A stretch of DNA of 64,000 nucleotides from Solibacillus palustris (GTDB lineage Bacteria > Bacillota > Bacilli > Bacillales_A > Planococcaceae), in NCBI RefSeq assembly GCF_022549215.1, contig NZ_JAKZFC010000002.1, positions 310,001-374,000 on the forward strand, written 5' to 3'. The position numbers and the translations under genes were made by a program. This document shows, piece after piece, positions 33,455 to 42,668 of the stretch. Under the pieces are notes generated by a model, which had not been told where the DNA came from, did not search any database, and was given only the letters and a program-made list of their open reading frames with translations. How positions within the stretch are numbered: position 1 is the stretch's first letter; every line of letters begins with the position of its first letter.

Positions 33455-33832
33455 ATGAATATTATTATTAGTAATGCGAGTGATAAACCAATTTATGAGC
33501 AAATTTCCTCGCAAATAAAAGCGCAAATTATGAACGGTCAGCTGAAGGAAGGTGAACTATTACCCTCGATTCGTGTCATAGCTAAAGAGTTAAAGGTAAG
33601 TGTGATTACGACAAAAAGAGCATATGCAGATCTTGAACGTGATGGTTTTATCGAAGTCGTTCAAGGAAAAGGCAGCTTTGTTGCTTCACGCAATATGGAT
33701 TTTATTCGTGAAGAGCAGCTAAAAAACATAGAACAACTATTACAAAAGTCAGTGGACATCGCCAAAATGAGCGATATATCGTTCGAAGAATTAAGTGAGA
33801 TGCTGATGATAATTTATAAAGGAGAAGACTAA
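33455..33832 (+). CDS. GntR-family (YtrA subfamily) repressor
   Basis: A 125-residue regulator. The winged helix runs KPIYEQISSQIKAQIMNGQL, then LLPSIRVIAKELKVS (recognition helix) and YADLERDGFIEVVQGKGSFV. Only a short helical tail follows, as in the YtrA subfamily that controls ABC transporters. ATG 33455 follows GAGGTG; a longer upstream frame runs through the operator and is rejected. Its stop overlaps the ATPase start by one base. Confidence 0.88.
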   Translation: MNIIISNASDKPIYEQISSQIKAQIMNGQLKEGELLPSIRVIAKELKVSVITTKRAYADLERDGFIEVVQGKGSFVASRNMDFIREEQLKNIEQLLQKSVDIAKMSDISFEELSEMLMIIYKGED

Positions 33833-34692
33833 TGGACACAATTTTGGAAGTGAAAAATTTATCCAAGCATTACAATTCATTTTCATTAAAAAAAGTTAAT
33901 TTAACAATCCCAAAAGGAAGTATTGTGGGACTAATAGGTGAAAATGGCGCGGGCAAAACGACGACTATTAAAGCAATTATTGGTGCAATTCAGAAAGATG
34001 GTGGGGAAATTACGCTATTTGGTCTACCATTTCACACAACGAATAAAGAGGTGATGCAGCAAATCGCGATCGTGATGGAAGGGAGCTTCTTTCATGAAGA
34101 GCTTTCACCAAGGCAAATGGCGAAAGTTTTGAAAGGTTTGTATAAAAAGTGGAATGATGTAACTTTTAACCGTTATTTACGGCAATTCAATGTACCCGCA
34201 ACAAAAAAACTGAAAGAATTTTCTAAAGGTATGCGTATGAAGTTGTCTATTGCAATTGCATTGTCGTATGATGCAAAGTTGCTTATTTTAGATGAACCAA
34301 CAAGTGGGCTAGACCCAGTTGTTCGCAATGAAATTTTGAATATTTTCCAAGATTTTATAATAGATGAGGAGCGTGCCATTTTATTGTCATCCCATATTAC
34401 GACCGACTTAGAAAAAATTGCGGACTATATTACGTTTATCCATAACGGTGAAGTGATTTTAAACGATATGAAGGATGATTTAATTTACAAATACGGTGTC
34501 GTAAAATGTAGCGAGCAGCAATTTGATTCATTGGATCAAACACATATAATTGGGTATGAAAAGGGGCAATTTGCAGTGCAGGCATTAGTAAATAACAAAC
34601 AGGCAGTACAGCATATGTATCCAGATCTAGTTATTGATGCACCAACGATTGACGATATTATGCTGTATTATGTAAGAGGTGACAAGAAATGA
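33832..34692 (+). CDS. ABC transporter ATP-binding protein
   Basis: A 286-residue exporter-type ATPase: Walker A GENGAGKTTTI, signature FSKGMRMKLSIA (a degenerate LSGGQ, usual in this group), Walker B LLILDEPTSGLD and switch His in SSHIT. AAAGGAGAAGAC precedes the ATG. It is cotranscribed with the GntR repressor and the permease. In Bacillus such YtrBC- or YhcG-like systems respond to cell-envelope stress; that role is inferred from family and operon layout. Confidence 0.9.
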   Translation: MDTILEVKNLSKHYNSFSLKKVNLTIPKGSIVGLIGENGAGKTTTIKAIIGAIQKDGGEITLFGLPFHTTNKEVMQQIAIVMEGSFFHEELSPRQMAKVLKGLYKKWNDVTFNRYLRQFNVPATKKLKEFSKGMRMKLSIAIALSYDAKLLILDEPTSGLDPVVRNEILNIFQDFIIDEERAILLSSHITTDLEKIADYITFIHNGEVILNDMKDDLIYKYGVVKCSEQQFDSLDQTHIIGYEKGQFAVQALVNNKQAVQHMYPDLVIDAPTIDDIMLYYVRGDKK

Positions 34693-35315
34693 TGAGTTTA
34701 GTATTGAAAGACTTATTAAATTTACAAAGCTATTTAAAAACAATCATCGTGTTTGTTGTATTTTATAGTATTTTGAGTTTTTCAATGGATGACGTTAGTT
34801 TTGTGGCTGGGATGCTCATTATTTTATTTGCGATGATTCCTATATCTTCATTTACTTATGATCAGCAAGCAAAATGGGATGTGTTTGGTCACACATTACC
34901 TGTTACACGGAAGCAAATGGTTCAAAGTAAATACGTTGTTGCATTATTATTTATTGTAATGGGCTTAGTAATATCACTTATCATAACAGTCACTGTTACT
35001 TTTATTAAAGAAAGCTCTGTAGAAGTTGTTGGGTTATTTGCCTCAAACAGTATGGTCGCTTCTGTTGGTTTAATTTTACTAGCAGTTATGCTACCCCTAA
35101 TTTATAAATTCGGGGTAGAGAAAAGCCGAATAATGCTACTGGCCATTAGCTCAATGCCGATAATCGCGTTGCTACTATTATCTAACTTAGGTGTTACTAT
35201 TCCAAGTAACATAGATTGGCAAAAGGTTACCTATATTGTTCCAGTTATTGCGCTCATTATTTTTACGATTTCTTACTATATTTCTCATAACATCTATGAT
35301 AAAAAAGATTTTTAA
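34689..35315 (+). CDS. ABC-2 type permease
   Basis: A 208-residue membrane protein with about six hydrophobic helices, starting MMSLVLKDLLNLQSYLKTII. The segment SFTYDQQAKWDVFGHTLPVT followed by RKQMVQSKYV is typical of the ABC2_membrane_5 family that pairs with YtrB/YhcG-type ATPases. It overlaps the ATPase stop by four bases. It is the last gene of the operon, before a terminator. Confidence 0.87.
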   Translation: MMSLVLKDLLNLQSYLKTIIVFVVFYSILSFSMDDVSFVAGMLIILFAMIPISSFTYDQQAKWDVFGHTLPVTRKQMVQSKYVVALLFIVMGLVISLIITVTVTFIKESSVEVVGLFASNSMVASVGLILLAVMLPLIYKFGVEKSRIMLLAISSMPIIALLLLSNLGVTIPSNIDWQKVTYIVPVIALIIFTISYYISHNIYDKKDF

Positions 35316-35378
35316 TTTTTGAAGGCTTTTATTTTAATTTACTCCTGCTAAAATTAATGATTTTACTTTTAACGAGTC

Positions 35379-35407
35379 GAGCGTCGCATTATAGGCGCTC
35401 TTTTTTC
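35379..35407 (+). terminator. Terminator of the GntR-ABC operon
   Basis: GAGCGTC / GGCGCTC stem followed by TTTTTTC. Confidence 0.8.
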
Positions 35408-35461
35408 GTTGTTTGAAATTATGCTATACTGACTTGAAATGGCAAGAAAGCGGTGATTTTT

Positions 35462-37387
35462 TTGTATAAAACAATAGGCGTGTTAGCACATGTAGATGCT
35501 GGAAAAACAACATTTTGTGAGCAATTACTTTATCATACACAGGCGATCAAAAAACGTGGGCGAGTCGATCATCAGGATGCCCATTTAGATAATCATGCGA
35601 TTGAACGAGCGCGCGGCATTACCATCTTTGCTGAGCAGGGGCGATTTCAATATAAAGGACATACATTTAATTTAATCGATACACCCGGTCACGTCGATTT
35701 TGCACCAGAAATGGAGCGAGCGATTCATGTGATGGATGCGGCAATTATTATTGTAAGCGCAGTTGAAGGCATTCAGGGGCATACAGAAACCGTGTGGCAG
35801 TTACTTCAGCAGCATAAGATCCCAACTTTTATATTTATTAACAAAGTCGATCGTGAAGGGGCGGATGTTGAAAAAGTCATGAAGGCGATTCGCCAGGAAC
35901 TTTCACCCGATGCGATCCTGTTTACAAATGGTATAGATTCTACAGTAATAGAGTGGCTAGCAGAGCGTGATGAAGCGTTAATGGAATTATTTTTTAACGA
36001 TGAATTAACTCATGATCAAAGTTTATCGGTTTTACGTGAACTCGTACAACAGAGAAAAGCGATTGTTTGCATGCCTGGCTCAGCATTAAAGGATGAAGGT
36101 ATACTCGAATTTTTTAATGCTGTAGATAAGCTGACAACGACACATTTTGATAACAACGACACCTTTGAAGCGACGGTATTTAAAATTCGCCACGATCAGC
36201 AGCAGCGTCTAACGTTTATGAAATCAACTGCAGGCATTTTAAAGGTACGCGATGAACTTACGTTTGGTGAGTCAACTGAAAAAATAACAGAAATCCGTCT
36301 TTACAATGGCACAAACTATACATCCGTACAGCAAATTGAAGCTGGTGATATTTTTGCAGTGAAGGGTTTATCTACGCCGGTCATTGGCGATGTTTTAGGA
36401 AATGAACATGAAGCAGCTTTTGCTATGCTACCAACCTTGCAGGCAAAGGTAAACTATGATGGACCATTACACGTAAAGGAATTAACACGTATTTTCCGTG
36501 AGCTAGAGGCAGAGGAACCGAGCCTTCGCGTCTTGTGGAATGAGCAGTTTCAAGAAATATTGGTGCATGTGATGGGTGTTATTCAGCTTGAGGTATTAAT
36601 TGAAGTATTAAAAGAACGTTTTTCAATTGATGTGACATTCGGAAAGCCACAAATTTTATATAAAGAAACAATTAAAGATTCAGCAATTGGTTACGGTCAT
36701 TTTGAGCCTTTAAAGCATTATGCGGAGGTGCATATAAAGCTAGAACCAAATCCACGTGGAAAGGGGGTTACGTTTTCAAATGCTTGTCATGCTGATGATC
36801 TAACTGTAGGACATCAACGTTTAATAGAGCAGCATGTATTCGAACGTGATCATCATGGGTTATTAACGGGCTTTCCAATAACTGATATTCATGTAACGCT
36901 TCTTACAGGGAGAGCACACAATAAGCATACAGCTGGTGGGGATTTTCGTGAGGCAACATTACGTGGGCTAAGACAAGGGCTCGAACAAGTTGACAACATT
37001 CTATTAGAGCCGTATTACCGTTTTAAAATGAAGGCGAGCAACGAGCATATTGGTCGTATAATGAGTGATATTCAGCAAGCGAGCGGTACATTTGAAGCGC
37101 CTATATTAACCGAGCAAAGTGTAACAATTTATGGTCGCGCACCCGTAGCGACATTCATAGATTACAGTACGCAATTTGCGACGTTTACAAACGGTAAAGG
37201 GGCCTTGACACTGCAATTTGATGGGTACGATGTTTGCCATAATGCAGAAGTTATCATTGAGCAAATTGCTTATAATAAGGACGCAGACCCTACTTATACA
37301 TCTTCCAGTATCTTTTGTGCGAAGGGGAAGGGTTATAGTGTTCCATGGTATGAATCTAAGGATGCAATGCACTGCGATATAGAGTGA
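35462..37387 (+). CDS. Tet(M)-like translational GTPase (ribosomal protection/EF-G family)
   Basis: A 641-residue GTPase of the EF-G superfamily. G1 is AHVDAGKTT, G2 ARGITIF, G3 DTPGHVDF and G4 NKVD. Later domains include GVIQLEVLIEVLKERF and, in domain IV, GRAHNKHTAGGDFREATLRG. Overall it follows the Tet(M)/TetB(P) plan but its C-terminus (CAKGKGYSVPWYESKDAM) differs from Tet(M). TTG 35462 was chosen because CGGTGA lies 5 bases upstream and MYKTIGVLAHVD is the family start. It may protect ribosomes from tetracycline or another ligand, or be a housekeeping paralogue. Resistance is not shown. Confidence 0.82.
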   Translation: MYKTIGVLAHVDAGKTTFCEQLLYHTQAIKKRGRVDHQDAHLDNHAIERARGITIFAEQGRFQYKGHTFNLIDTPGHVDFAPEMERAIHVMDAAIIIVSAVEGIQGHTETVWQLLQQHKIPTFIFINKVDREGADVEKVMKAIRQELSPDAILFTNGIDSTVIEWLAERDEALMELFFNDELTHDQSLSVLRELVQQRKAIVCMPGSALKDEGILEFFNAVDKLTTTHFDNNDTFEATVFKIRHDQQQRLTFMKSTAGILKVRDELTFGESTEKITEIRLYNGTNYTSVQQIEAGDIFAVKGLSTPVIGDVLGNEHEAAFAMLPTLQAKVNYDGPLHVKELTRIFRELEAEEPSLRVLWNEQFQEILVHVMGVIQLEVLIEVLKERFSIDVTFGKPQILYKETIKDSAIGYGHFEPLKHYAEVHIKLEPNPRGKGVTFSNACHADDLTVGHQRLIEQHVFERDHHGLLTGFPITDIHVTLLTGRAHNKHTAGGDFREATLRGLRQGLEQVDNILLEPYYRFKMKASNEHIGRIMSDIQQASGTFEAPILTEQSVTIYGRAPVATFIDYSTQFATFTNGKGALTLQFDGYDVCHNAEVIIEQIAYNKDADPTYTSSSIFCAKGKGYSVPWYESKDAMHCDIE

Positions 37388-37390
37388 TAT

Positions 37391-37427
37391 AAAAACGAAC
37401 GTGCCCAATGAAGCACGTTCGTTTTCG
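37391..37427. terminator. Bidirectional terminator
   Basis: AAAACGAACGTGC / GCACGTTCGTTTT stem, eight-base loop, shared by the GTPase and convergent degV. Confidence 0.88.
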
Positions 37428-37471
37428 TATTTATTGGATGTTTGCAGCTATTTCAAGCTCACACATCAAAA

Positions 37472-38317
37472 TTATTTAATTGTGCGTTTAAATAATATTC
37501 CTAATGTACTCGGACCGCAATGCGTAGAAACGGTGCAACCAGCATTTGTTATTAGAATTTCATCAAATTGCATTTGACGTTGTATCATCGTTTTTACTTG
37601 CTCAACGAGTTCATCAGGGCAATCAGGATGTGTAATGAAAATGCGTGATAAATCAATGTCTGTACGGTTTTCAAGACGATCTTTTACGTATTTTTCAAGA
37701 CTGCTTGCAAATTGACCGCGATATTTCTTACCGACTTCCATTTTACCGTGAGTAACCTCGATGGACGGTTTAATTTTTAATAATGTTGCACCAAACGCCT
37801 CGACACTTGAACAGCGCCCACCACGCTTTAAGTAATCCATTTTATCGATGACAAAGCTCGCCTCGATTTCAGGAACTTGCGCTAAAATTCGCGCTTCGAT
37901 TTCCTTCGCTGTGTAACCTTGCGCGGCAAGTTCAGCTGCTTCCAAAACGAGTAAGCCGCTACCTGTCGATAAATTTTGTGAATCGATGACGATAATATTT
38001 TCAAAGCTTTGCGCGGCTAGGCAAGCGTTTTGATGGCAGGAAGAGAACTCACTCCCTAAACTAATGTGAATGATTGCCTCATATTGCTTTGTATAGGGTT
38101 TGAAAAACTGCTCGTACTCATATGTATTAATAGCAGCAGTCGAGCATGATTTATTCTCAACACTTACATAATGAAAAATGTCTTTTGGTGTAATATTGAC
38201 ACCATCTAAATAATCCTCTTCATTGATTAGCACATGTAGTGATGCTAATGAAATATCATATTTTGCAAGTAGTTCTGGAGATAAGTCGCACGTACTATCT
38301 GCAGTTATTTTTATCAT
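37472..38317 (-). CDS. DegV family protein (fatty-acid binding)
   Basis: A 281-residue DegV protein. The N-terminus KITADSTCDLSPELLAKYDI and the segments SLGSEFSSCHQNA and IDSQNLSTGSGLLVLEAAEL form the EDD fold that holds a fatty acid for the FakA kinase in related species. The C-terminus has ITNAGCTVSTHCGPSTLGIL. AGAGGTGATCTTTC precedes ATG 38317. Monocistronic. The role in fatty-acid phosphorylation is known for the family; no fakA is in the window. Confidence 0.9.
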   Translation of the reverse strand: MIKITADSTCDLSPELLAKYDISLASLHVLINEEDYLDGVNITPKDIFHYVSVENKSCSTAAINTYEYEQFFKPYTKQYEAIIHISLGSEFSSCHQNACLAAQSFENIIVIDSQNLSTGSGLLVLEAAELAAQGYTAKEIEARILAQVPEIEASFVIDKMDYLKRGGRCSSVEAFGATLLKIKPSIEVTHGKMEVGKKYRGQFASSLEKYVKDRLENRTDIDLSRIFITHPDCPDELVEQVKTMIQRQMQFDEILITNAGCTVSTHCGPSTLGILFKRTIK

Positions 38318-38449
38318 GAAAGATCACCTCTAATTTATATTACTCTTAATTGTAGCATGGAATATTTTAACTGTGTAAGCGATAAGTAAGACAATATTTT
38401 ATTAGCAAAAAGATAAAAGGTAAAATCGAATGCCAAATTTGTAATTCAA

Positions 38450-38545
38450 TATTCGGTGGGGGTTCAAACCCTGACAGAATCAAGAGGAAATTAGCTATTT
38501 TAATTGCTTAAATAGCCTTAAGTGATACACCTTTGTGTATACCGA
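38450..38545 (+). other. Structured leader of the FhuF-like gene, class unknown
   Basis: Three hairpins lie in a row: GGGTT-CA-AACCC within 38460-38480, GCTATTT / AAATAGC (38494-38517), and ATACAC-CTTT-GTGTAT (38525-38540). No T run and no known riboswitch consensus was seen. Confidence 0.35.
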
Positions 38546-38567
38546 AAGAGAAGGGGCGCATTATTAC

Positions 38568-39206
38568 ATGAATTTAACGATGTATGGCGTAAATTTGGGA
38601 CAAAAGGGACTCCCGATTGAAAAATTAGTAGATCCCGAAACCCTTACAGAAATCGTTACACAATATGCAGAGTATTTAGAAACGAATTCAATGGCAATTA
38701 GTGCATCTTTATTTTTCAAACGATATGCAGTAATAACAGCTGCAGCAGCCCTTGATTATTATGGGTTTCAAAAGGGAACGCACAATTGGTTAAAGGATGC
38801 AAAATTTGATATAAACACCTTTACGATAAATGTACAAAAAAGTAATATGCAATTGGAAGAAGATTGGCGAAAAGTATTGTTTCTGGATCATTTAAATCCA
38901 ATTTGTCAATTTTTATCGCAAGAATTTAAAATGCCTAGTAAAATTCTGTGGGAAAATGTAGCGGTTCGGTTAAATAGAGTTTTGAAAAGAAGTGTAGGGC
39001 ATTATGCTGAATACGACATTCAACTACAAGTGGAAGCACTTCAAGAAAAACAACCCAATTGGTTTCAAAATCAAAACAATCCCTTTGCTGCATATATCGT
39101 TCACCCATACGAAGAAAAAGTTCGTAAAACATGCTGTCGTTATTATCAATTGACTAAAAAGGATGAAGACGTTCGCTATTGTTTAGTTTGTCCATTAAAA
39201 AAATAA
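38568..39206 (+). CDS. FhuF-like (2Fe-2S) ferric-iron reductase
   Basis: A 212-residue protein. Its C-terminus carries two adjacent Cys, ten residues, then a C-x2-C pair (RKTCCRYYQLTK followed by YCLVCPLKK), the unusual [2Fe-2S] site of FhuF siderophore-iron reductases. The N-terminal part (LFFKRYAVITAAAALDYYGF, VAVRLNRVL) matches the family's helical domain. ATG 38568 follows AGAAGGGGCG; an in-frame GTG at 38535 is less likely. A function in releasing iron from ferric siderophores is inferred. No transporter gene adjoins. Confidence 0.78.
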   Translation: MNLTMYGVNLGQKGLPIEKLVDPETLTEIVTQYAEYLETNSMAISASLFFKRYAVITAAAALDYYGFQKGTHNWLKDAKFDINTFTINVQKSNMQLEEDWRKVLFLDHLNPICQFLSQEFKMPSKILWENVAVRLNRVLKRSVGHYAEYDIQLQVEALQEKQPNWFQNQNNPFAAYIVHPYEEKVRKTCCRYYQLTKKDEDVRYCLVCPLKK

Positions 39207-39276
39207 CGGTATGTCTGGGATAAAACCCACCTTCTAATAACAATCCCTGAAATTTTTTAATGTAAGTAACTGTAAA

Positions 39277-39304
39277 AGGGGTCACTCAAGAGGAAGTGAC
39301 CCTA
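39277..39304. other. Hairpin without T run
   Basis: GGGTCACT / AGTGACCC stem, 70 bases past the FhuF-like gene. It may stabilise the transcript end. Confidence 0.4.
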
Positions 39305-39372
39305 AACCAAATAATCAAGCGACAACATATAAATGACTATCTATCACGGCTAGCAACAAATTTTTTAGGGCA

Positions 39373-39516
39373 TTAATAAGCGAAAGTTGCACCAACAATA
39401 ATTAGAAGAATGAATAGGACAACGATAAGAACGAATGTTGAACCAGATCCGCCACTATTGCCATAACCGCCGTCTCCATAATAATTATTATTGCCTTGGT
39501 ATCCTCCATATCCCAT
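39373..39516 (-). CDS. YjcZ-family sporulation protein, 47 residues
   Basis: A very short gene. AAGGAGGTGATTTTC precedes the ATG. The product starts MGYGGYQGNNNYYGDGGYGN, a Gly/Tyr/Asn-rich head, and ends with one membrane helix STFVLIVVLFILLIIVGATF. This is exactly the YjcZ (sporulation, membrane) family plan. Such peptides are made in the forespore or mother cell of endospore formers, which supports the identity of the organism as a spore former. Confidence 0.88.
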   Translation of the reverse strand: MGYGGYQGNNNYYGDGGYGNSGGSGSTFVLIVVLFILLIIVGATFAY

Positions 39517-39612
39517 GAAAATCACCTCCTTCCTCGTTATCCTATTCAAAAAAGTAAGAGATGGTAGGGCGAAAGAACATTTTCGGGGTTGGGAGTTACC
39601 AATAATATTGAA

Positions 39613-39647
39613 CGGCTTGAGCCCACTAGAATACAGGGCTCAAGCCG
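39613..39647. other. Long GC-rich hairpin
   Basis: CGGCTTGAGCCC / GGGCTCAAGCCG, perfect 12-base arms with an 11-base loop, between yjcZ and ku. It has a weak T tail on the plus strand only. Confidence 0.5.
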
Positions 39648-39740
39648 CTTAAAGCATTTTTATTATTTCTACTGTCTACTTGACAGGGAGCAGTTCAAAC
39701 TGCAGTAGTGATGGGCTTTTTTGTTTTGATGGAAATAATT

Positions 39741-40559
39741 CTAGGCGTTTTTCTTAGTTTTGGTTGTGCGCTTTCTTGTAGGTGGTTTCTTAGTTTTCTC
39801 TAACGAAGCTTGAAGAGCAGACATAAGATCGGTCACATTATCAGGTAATGGTTTCTTATCGGTTACATTAACTGTACCATTAGCTTTTTTATCTTCTATT
39901 AGTTCCATTAATGCTGTTCTATATTCATCGGTGTATTTAGTTGGATCAAAGACTGTTGTTAATTGTTCTACTAACATTAGAGCTGTATCAAGTTCTTTTT
40001 GTACGACTACATCTACACTTGGTATATTAGGAACATCACTAACACTTCTAACTTCATCCGGAAAATGAATGGTCTCCATTACCAAGGCATCCTTATAAAC
40101 ACGAACCACAGCTAATTGTTCTTTAGAACGAATAACAATTTTTGCTACGCCGATTTTTCCTGAGTCTTCTAGAGTTTTACGCAATAATGCATATGCTTTC
40201 GTGCCTGTTGTATCGGGTGACAAAAAGTAAGTCTTTTCAAAGTAAATGGGATCAATCTCTTCTAATTTAACAAAATCAATAATTTCTACAACTTTGTCCT
40301 CGTTTTCTTTGCGTAAGTTTTCTAACTCCTCTGCGTCTAATACCACAAATTTATTTTTTGAATACTCATAGGCCTTAACTATATCTTCTTCATTCACTTC
40401 TTTTTGACAACCTTCGCATACTTTTTTATAACTAATTGGTGTATTGCACTCTTTATGAAGCTGTCTTAACTTAATATCTTTATTTTCTGTTGCTGTGTGA
40501 AGTTTAACAGGAATATTTACTAGACCAAAACTAATACTACCTTTCCAAACTGTATGCAT
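39741..40559 (-). CDS. ku: Non-homologous end-joining protein Ku
   Basis: DNA-end-binding homodimer that recruits LigD. The 272-residue protein starts MHTVWKGSISFGLVNIPVKL and has the bacterial Ku core: CEGCQKEVNEEDIVKAYEYS, FVKLEEIDPIYFEKTYFLSP and later VVRVYKDALVMETIHFPDEV. The C-terminus is Lys-rich (KTKKPPTRKRTTKTKK), which helps DNA binding. It is divergent from ligD across a 111-base AT-rich gap. In Bacillus this pair is made in spores; no sporulation promoter could be confirmed by eye. Confidence 0.96.
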   Translation of the reverse strand: MHTVWKGSISFGLVNIPVKLHTATENKDIKLRQLHKECNTPISYKKVCEGCQKEVNEEDIVKAYEYSKNKFVVLDAEELENLRKENEDKVVEIIDFVKLEEIDPIYFEKTYFLSPDTTGTKAYALLRKTLEDSGKIGVAKIVIRSKEQLAVVRVYKDALVMETIHFPDEVRSVSDVPNIPSVDVVVQKELDTALMLVEQLTTVFDPTKYTDEYRTALMELIEDKKANGTVNVTDKKPLPDNVTDLMSALQASLEKTKKPPTRKRTTKTKKNA

Positions 40560-40670
40560 AGTACACCCACTTTTTTATTATTTAATCTTCTTATTATTAA
40601 GTTTTATTAAGTTTTTATGTATTAGTAATAGTTATTAATCAAAAACTAAAATAAAAAGAGGTTTACTCAA

Positions 40671-42497
40671 ATGAAACCTATGCTGTTAACTGATACCGAC
40701 GAAATCCCAGTGGGTGATGAATGGATTTATGAAACCAAATACGACGGCTTTCGATGTACGTTAGAGTGGTTAGAAAAAGCACCAATCCTAAAAAGTAGAA
40801 ACGGTAATGTGTTGAATAAAATGTTTCCTGAAATTATTGATTTTTGTAGTGAAATGTATGAATCGATTAAAGCTTATCTACCTTTATTTTTAGATGGGGA
40901 ATTGGTCTACTTAGCAAATGATTTTCAAAGTAATTTTACAATTGTCCAACAAAGAGGACGTATGCGTAATAAGGAAGTCATTTTAGAACACGCAAAAATA
41001 TTCCCTTGTCACTATATAGTATTCGACATTTTAAAATATAGAGGGGAAGATCAATCGAATCGTCAGTTAACGACTCGTAAACAGATGCTTGCAAAAGTTC
41101 TTAGTGGTTTAGAACTTCCTGTTTCAGTTAGCTATGAAGAGACAAAAAGAATTCAAGCAATTGATGTATTTGAGGATAGCGATGAATTATGGTCAAAGAT
41201 TAAAGTTTACAATGGCGAAGGAGTCATAGCTAAGAAAGCGACGAGTAAATGGCTAAGTGATACTAGGTCAAAAAGTTGGTTGAAGATAAAAAATTGGCGA
41301 TTTATTTCGGTAATTGTGTTCAAGTATGATACAGGAAACGGTTATTTTAGTGGTGGTATTTACCAAGGGGATAGTTTGATTGAGGTTGTCACATTTAAAC
41401 AAGGGTTGCAGGAAGAAGAGATGAAAACACTTGTTACTTTCTTTGAAGCTAATGGCAATAAAATCAATGGAACATGGTCAATTGAACCATCAATTTGTGT
41501 CGATATTGCATGCATTGATTTTGATGGCAGTAAATTAAGAGAGCCAAGGTTTAATGCATTTAGATTTGATATAAATCCGGATCAATGTAATTGGCAACAA
41601 TTGCAACGACAACTTCAGCCAATACCGGAATCGGTATCTATAACACATCCTGAAAAACCCGTATGGCCAGTCAATGGTATCGATAAAAATCAGTACTTGT
41701 TGTATTTGCAAACCATTGCTCCATATATGATGCCTTTTTTAAAAGAGCGATTATTAACTGTTATTCGTTATCCCCATGGGGTACCAGGTGAAAATTTTTA
41801 TCAGAAAAACTCCCCAGAAATTACACCTGACTTTGTTTCAACTCAAATAATTGATGATACGAACTTTGTTATTTGTAATAACATCGAAACACTTATGTGG
41901 CTAGGAAATCAGCTCGCAATTGAATTACACATTCCATTTCAACCGATTCATACAGAAAAGCCTACTGAAATTGTTTTTGACTTAGATCCACCTTCTGTTT
42001 ATGAATTTCATTTAGCAATAGATGCAGCATTAAAAATGAAGGCTATTTTTGACCAGTTCAATTTAAAATCATTCATTAAAACATCAGGTGGGAAGGGAAT
42101 GCAAATTTATATTCCATTACCTTTTAACACCTTTTCATATGATGAGACAAGTGTTTTTACGGAATTTGTGTGCAAGTTTTTAGTAGAGCAGTATCCTCAA
42201 TGGTTTACCACAGAACGATTGAAAAAGAATCGGAACAATAAATTATATTTGGATTATGTACAACACCGTGAAGGGAAAACGATTATTGCACCTTATTCAG
42301 CAAGGGGAAATGAAAAAGGGCTAATAGCTACACCATTATATTGGAATGAGGTGAATGATTTCTTAAGACCAGACAAGTTTACTATACACACTGTGTTGGA
42401 ACGAATAAGAGTTGTAGGTAATCCATTTAGAAACTTCCGAGTTATTGGGGAATTACAGGACTTTAAATCAATTCTTGATCAGCTAAAAGGGAAATAA
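40671..42497 (+). CDS. ligD: ATP-dependent DNA ligase/polymerase LigD
   Basis: Seals double-strand breaks with Ku. The 608-residue protein has an N-terminal ligase domain with the nucleotidyl Lys 23 in ETKYDGFRCTLE, FLDGELVYL and the motif V region LKIKNWRF. The C-terminal polymerase/primase domain has KPVWPVNGIDKNQYLLYLQT, the metal-binding VFDLDPPS and TSGGKGMQIYIPL. The phosphoesterase domain of the Pseudomonas and mycobacterial enzymes is absent, as in Bacillus. AGAGGTTT precedes the ATG. Divergent from ku. Confidence 0.95.
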   Translation: MKPMLLTDTDEIPVGDEWIYETKYDGFRCTLEWLEKAPILKSRNGNVLNKMFPEIIDFCSEMYESIKAYLPLFLDGELVYLANDFQSNFTIVQQRGRMRNKEVILEHAKIFPCHYIVFDILKYRGEDQSNRQLTTRKQMLAKVLSGLELPVSVSYEETKRIQAIDVFEDSDELWSKIKVYNGEGVIAKKATSKWLSDTRSKSWLKIKNWRFISVIVFKYDTGNGYFSGGIYQGDSLIEVVTFKQGLQEEEMKTLVTFFEANGNKINGTWSIEPSICVDIACIDFDGSKLREPRFNAFRFDINPDQCNWQQLQRQLQPIPESVSITHPEKPVWPVNGIDKNQYLLYLQTIAPYMMPFLKERLLTVIRYPHGVPGENFYQKNSPEITPDFVSTQIIDDTNFVICNNIETLMWLGNQLAIELHIPFQPIHTEKPTEIVFDLDPPSVYEFHLAIDAALKMKAIFDQFNLKSFIKTSGGKGMQIYIPLPFNTFSYDETSVFTEFVCKFLVEQYPQWFTTERLKKNRNNKLYLDYVQHREGKTIIAPYSARGNEKGLIATPLYWNEVNDFLRPDKFTIHTVLERIRVVGNPFRNFRVIGELQDFKSILDQLKGK

Positions 42498-42614
42498 TAA
42501 AAATTACCTCCTTTAAAATAATGCAGTGGCCTGTAGGGATCTCGTCAGAAAAATACGGAATTACAACGGTGCACTAAAGCCCTCGTTACTTCAACAAGAA
42601 AATCCTTTATCGAA

Positions 42615-42656
42615 AAACTCCCTTGCGGATTGGAATCATTCACCACAGGGAGTTTC
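42615..42656. terminator. Hairpin between convergent ligD and DUF418 genes
   Basis: AAACTCCCT / AGGGAGTTT arms around a long 22-base loop. Plausible bidirectional terminator. Confidence 0.45.
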
Positions 42657-42668
42657 GCACGTAATTGT

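Noticed and set aside
38455-38480. GGGGGTTCAAACCCT as a tRNA T-arm
   Set aside because: Only two of five stem pairs form in tRNA register, and no acceptor, D or anticodon arm can be found upstream.
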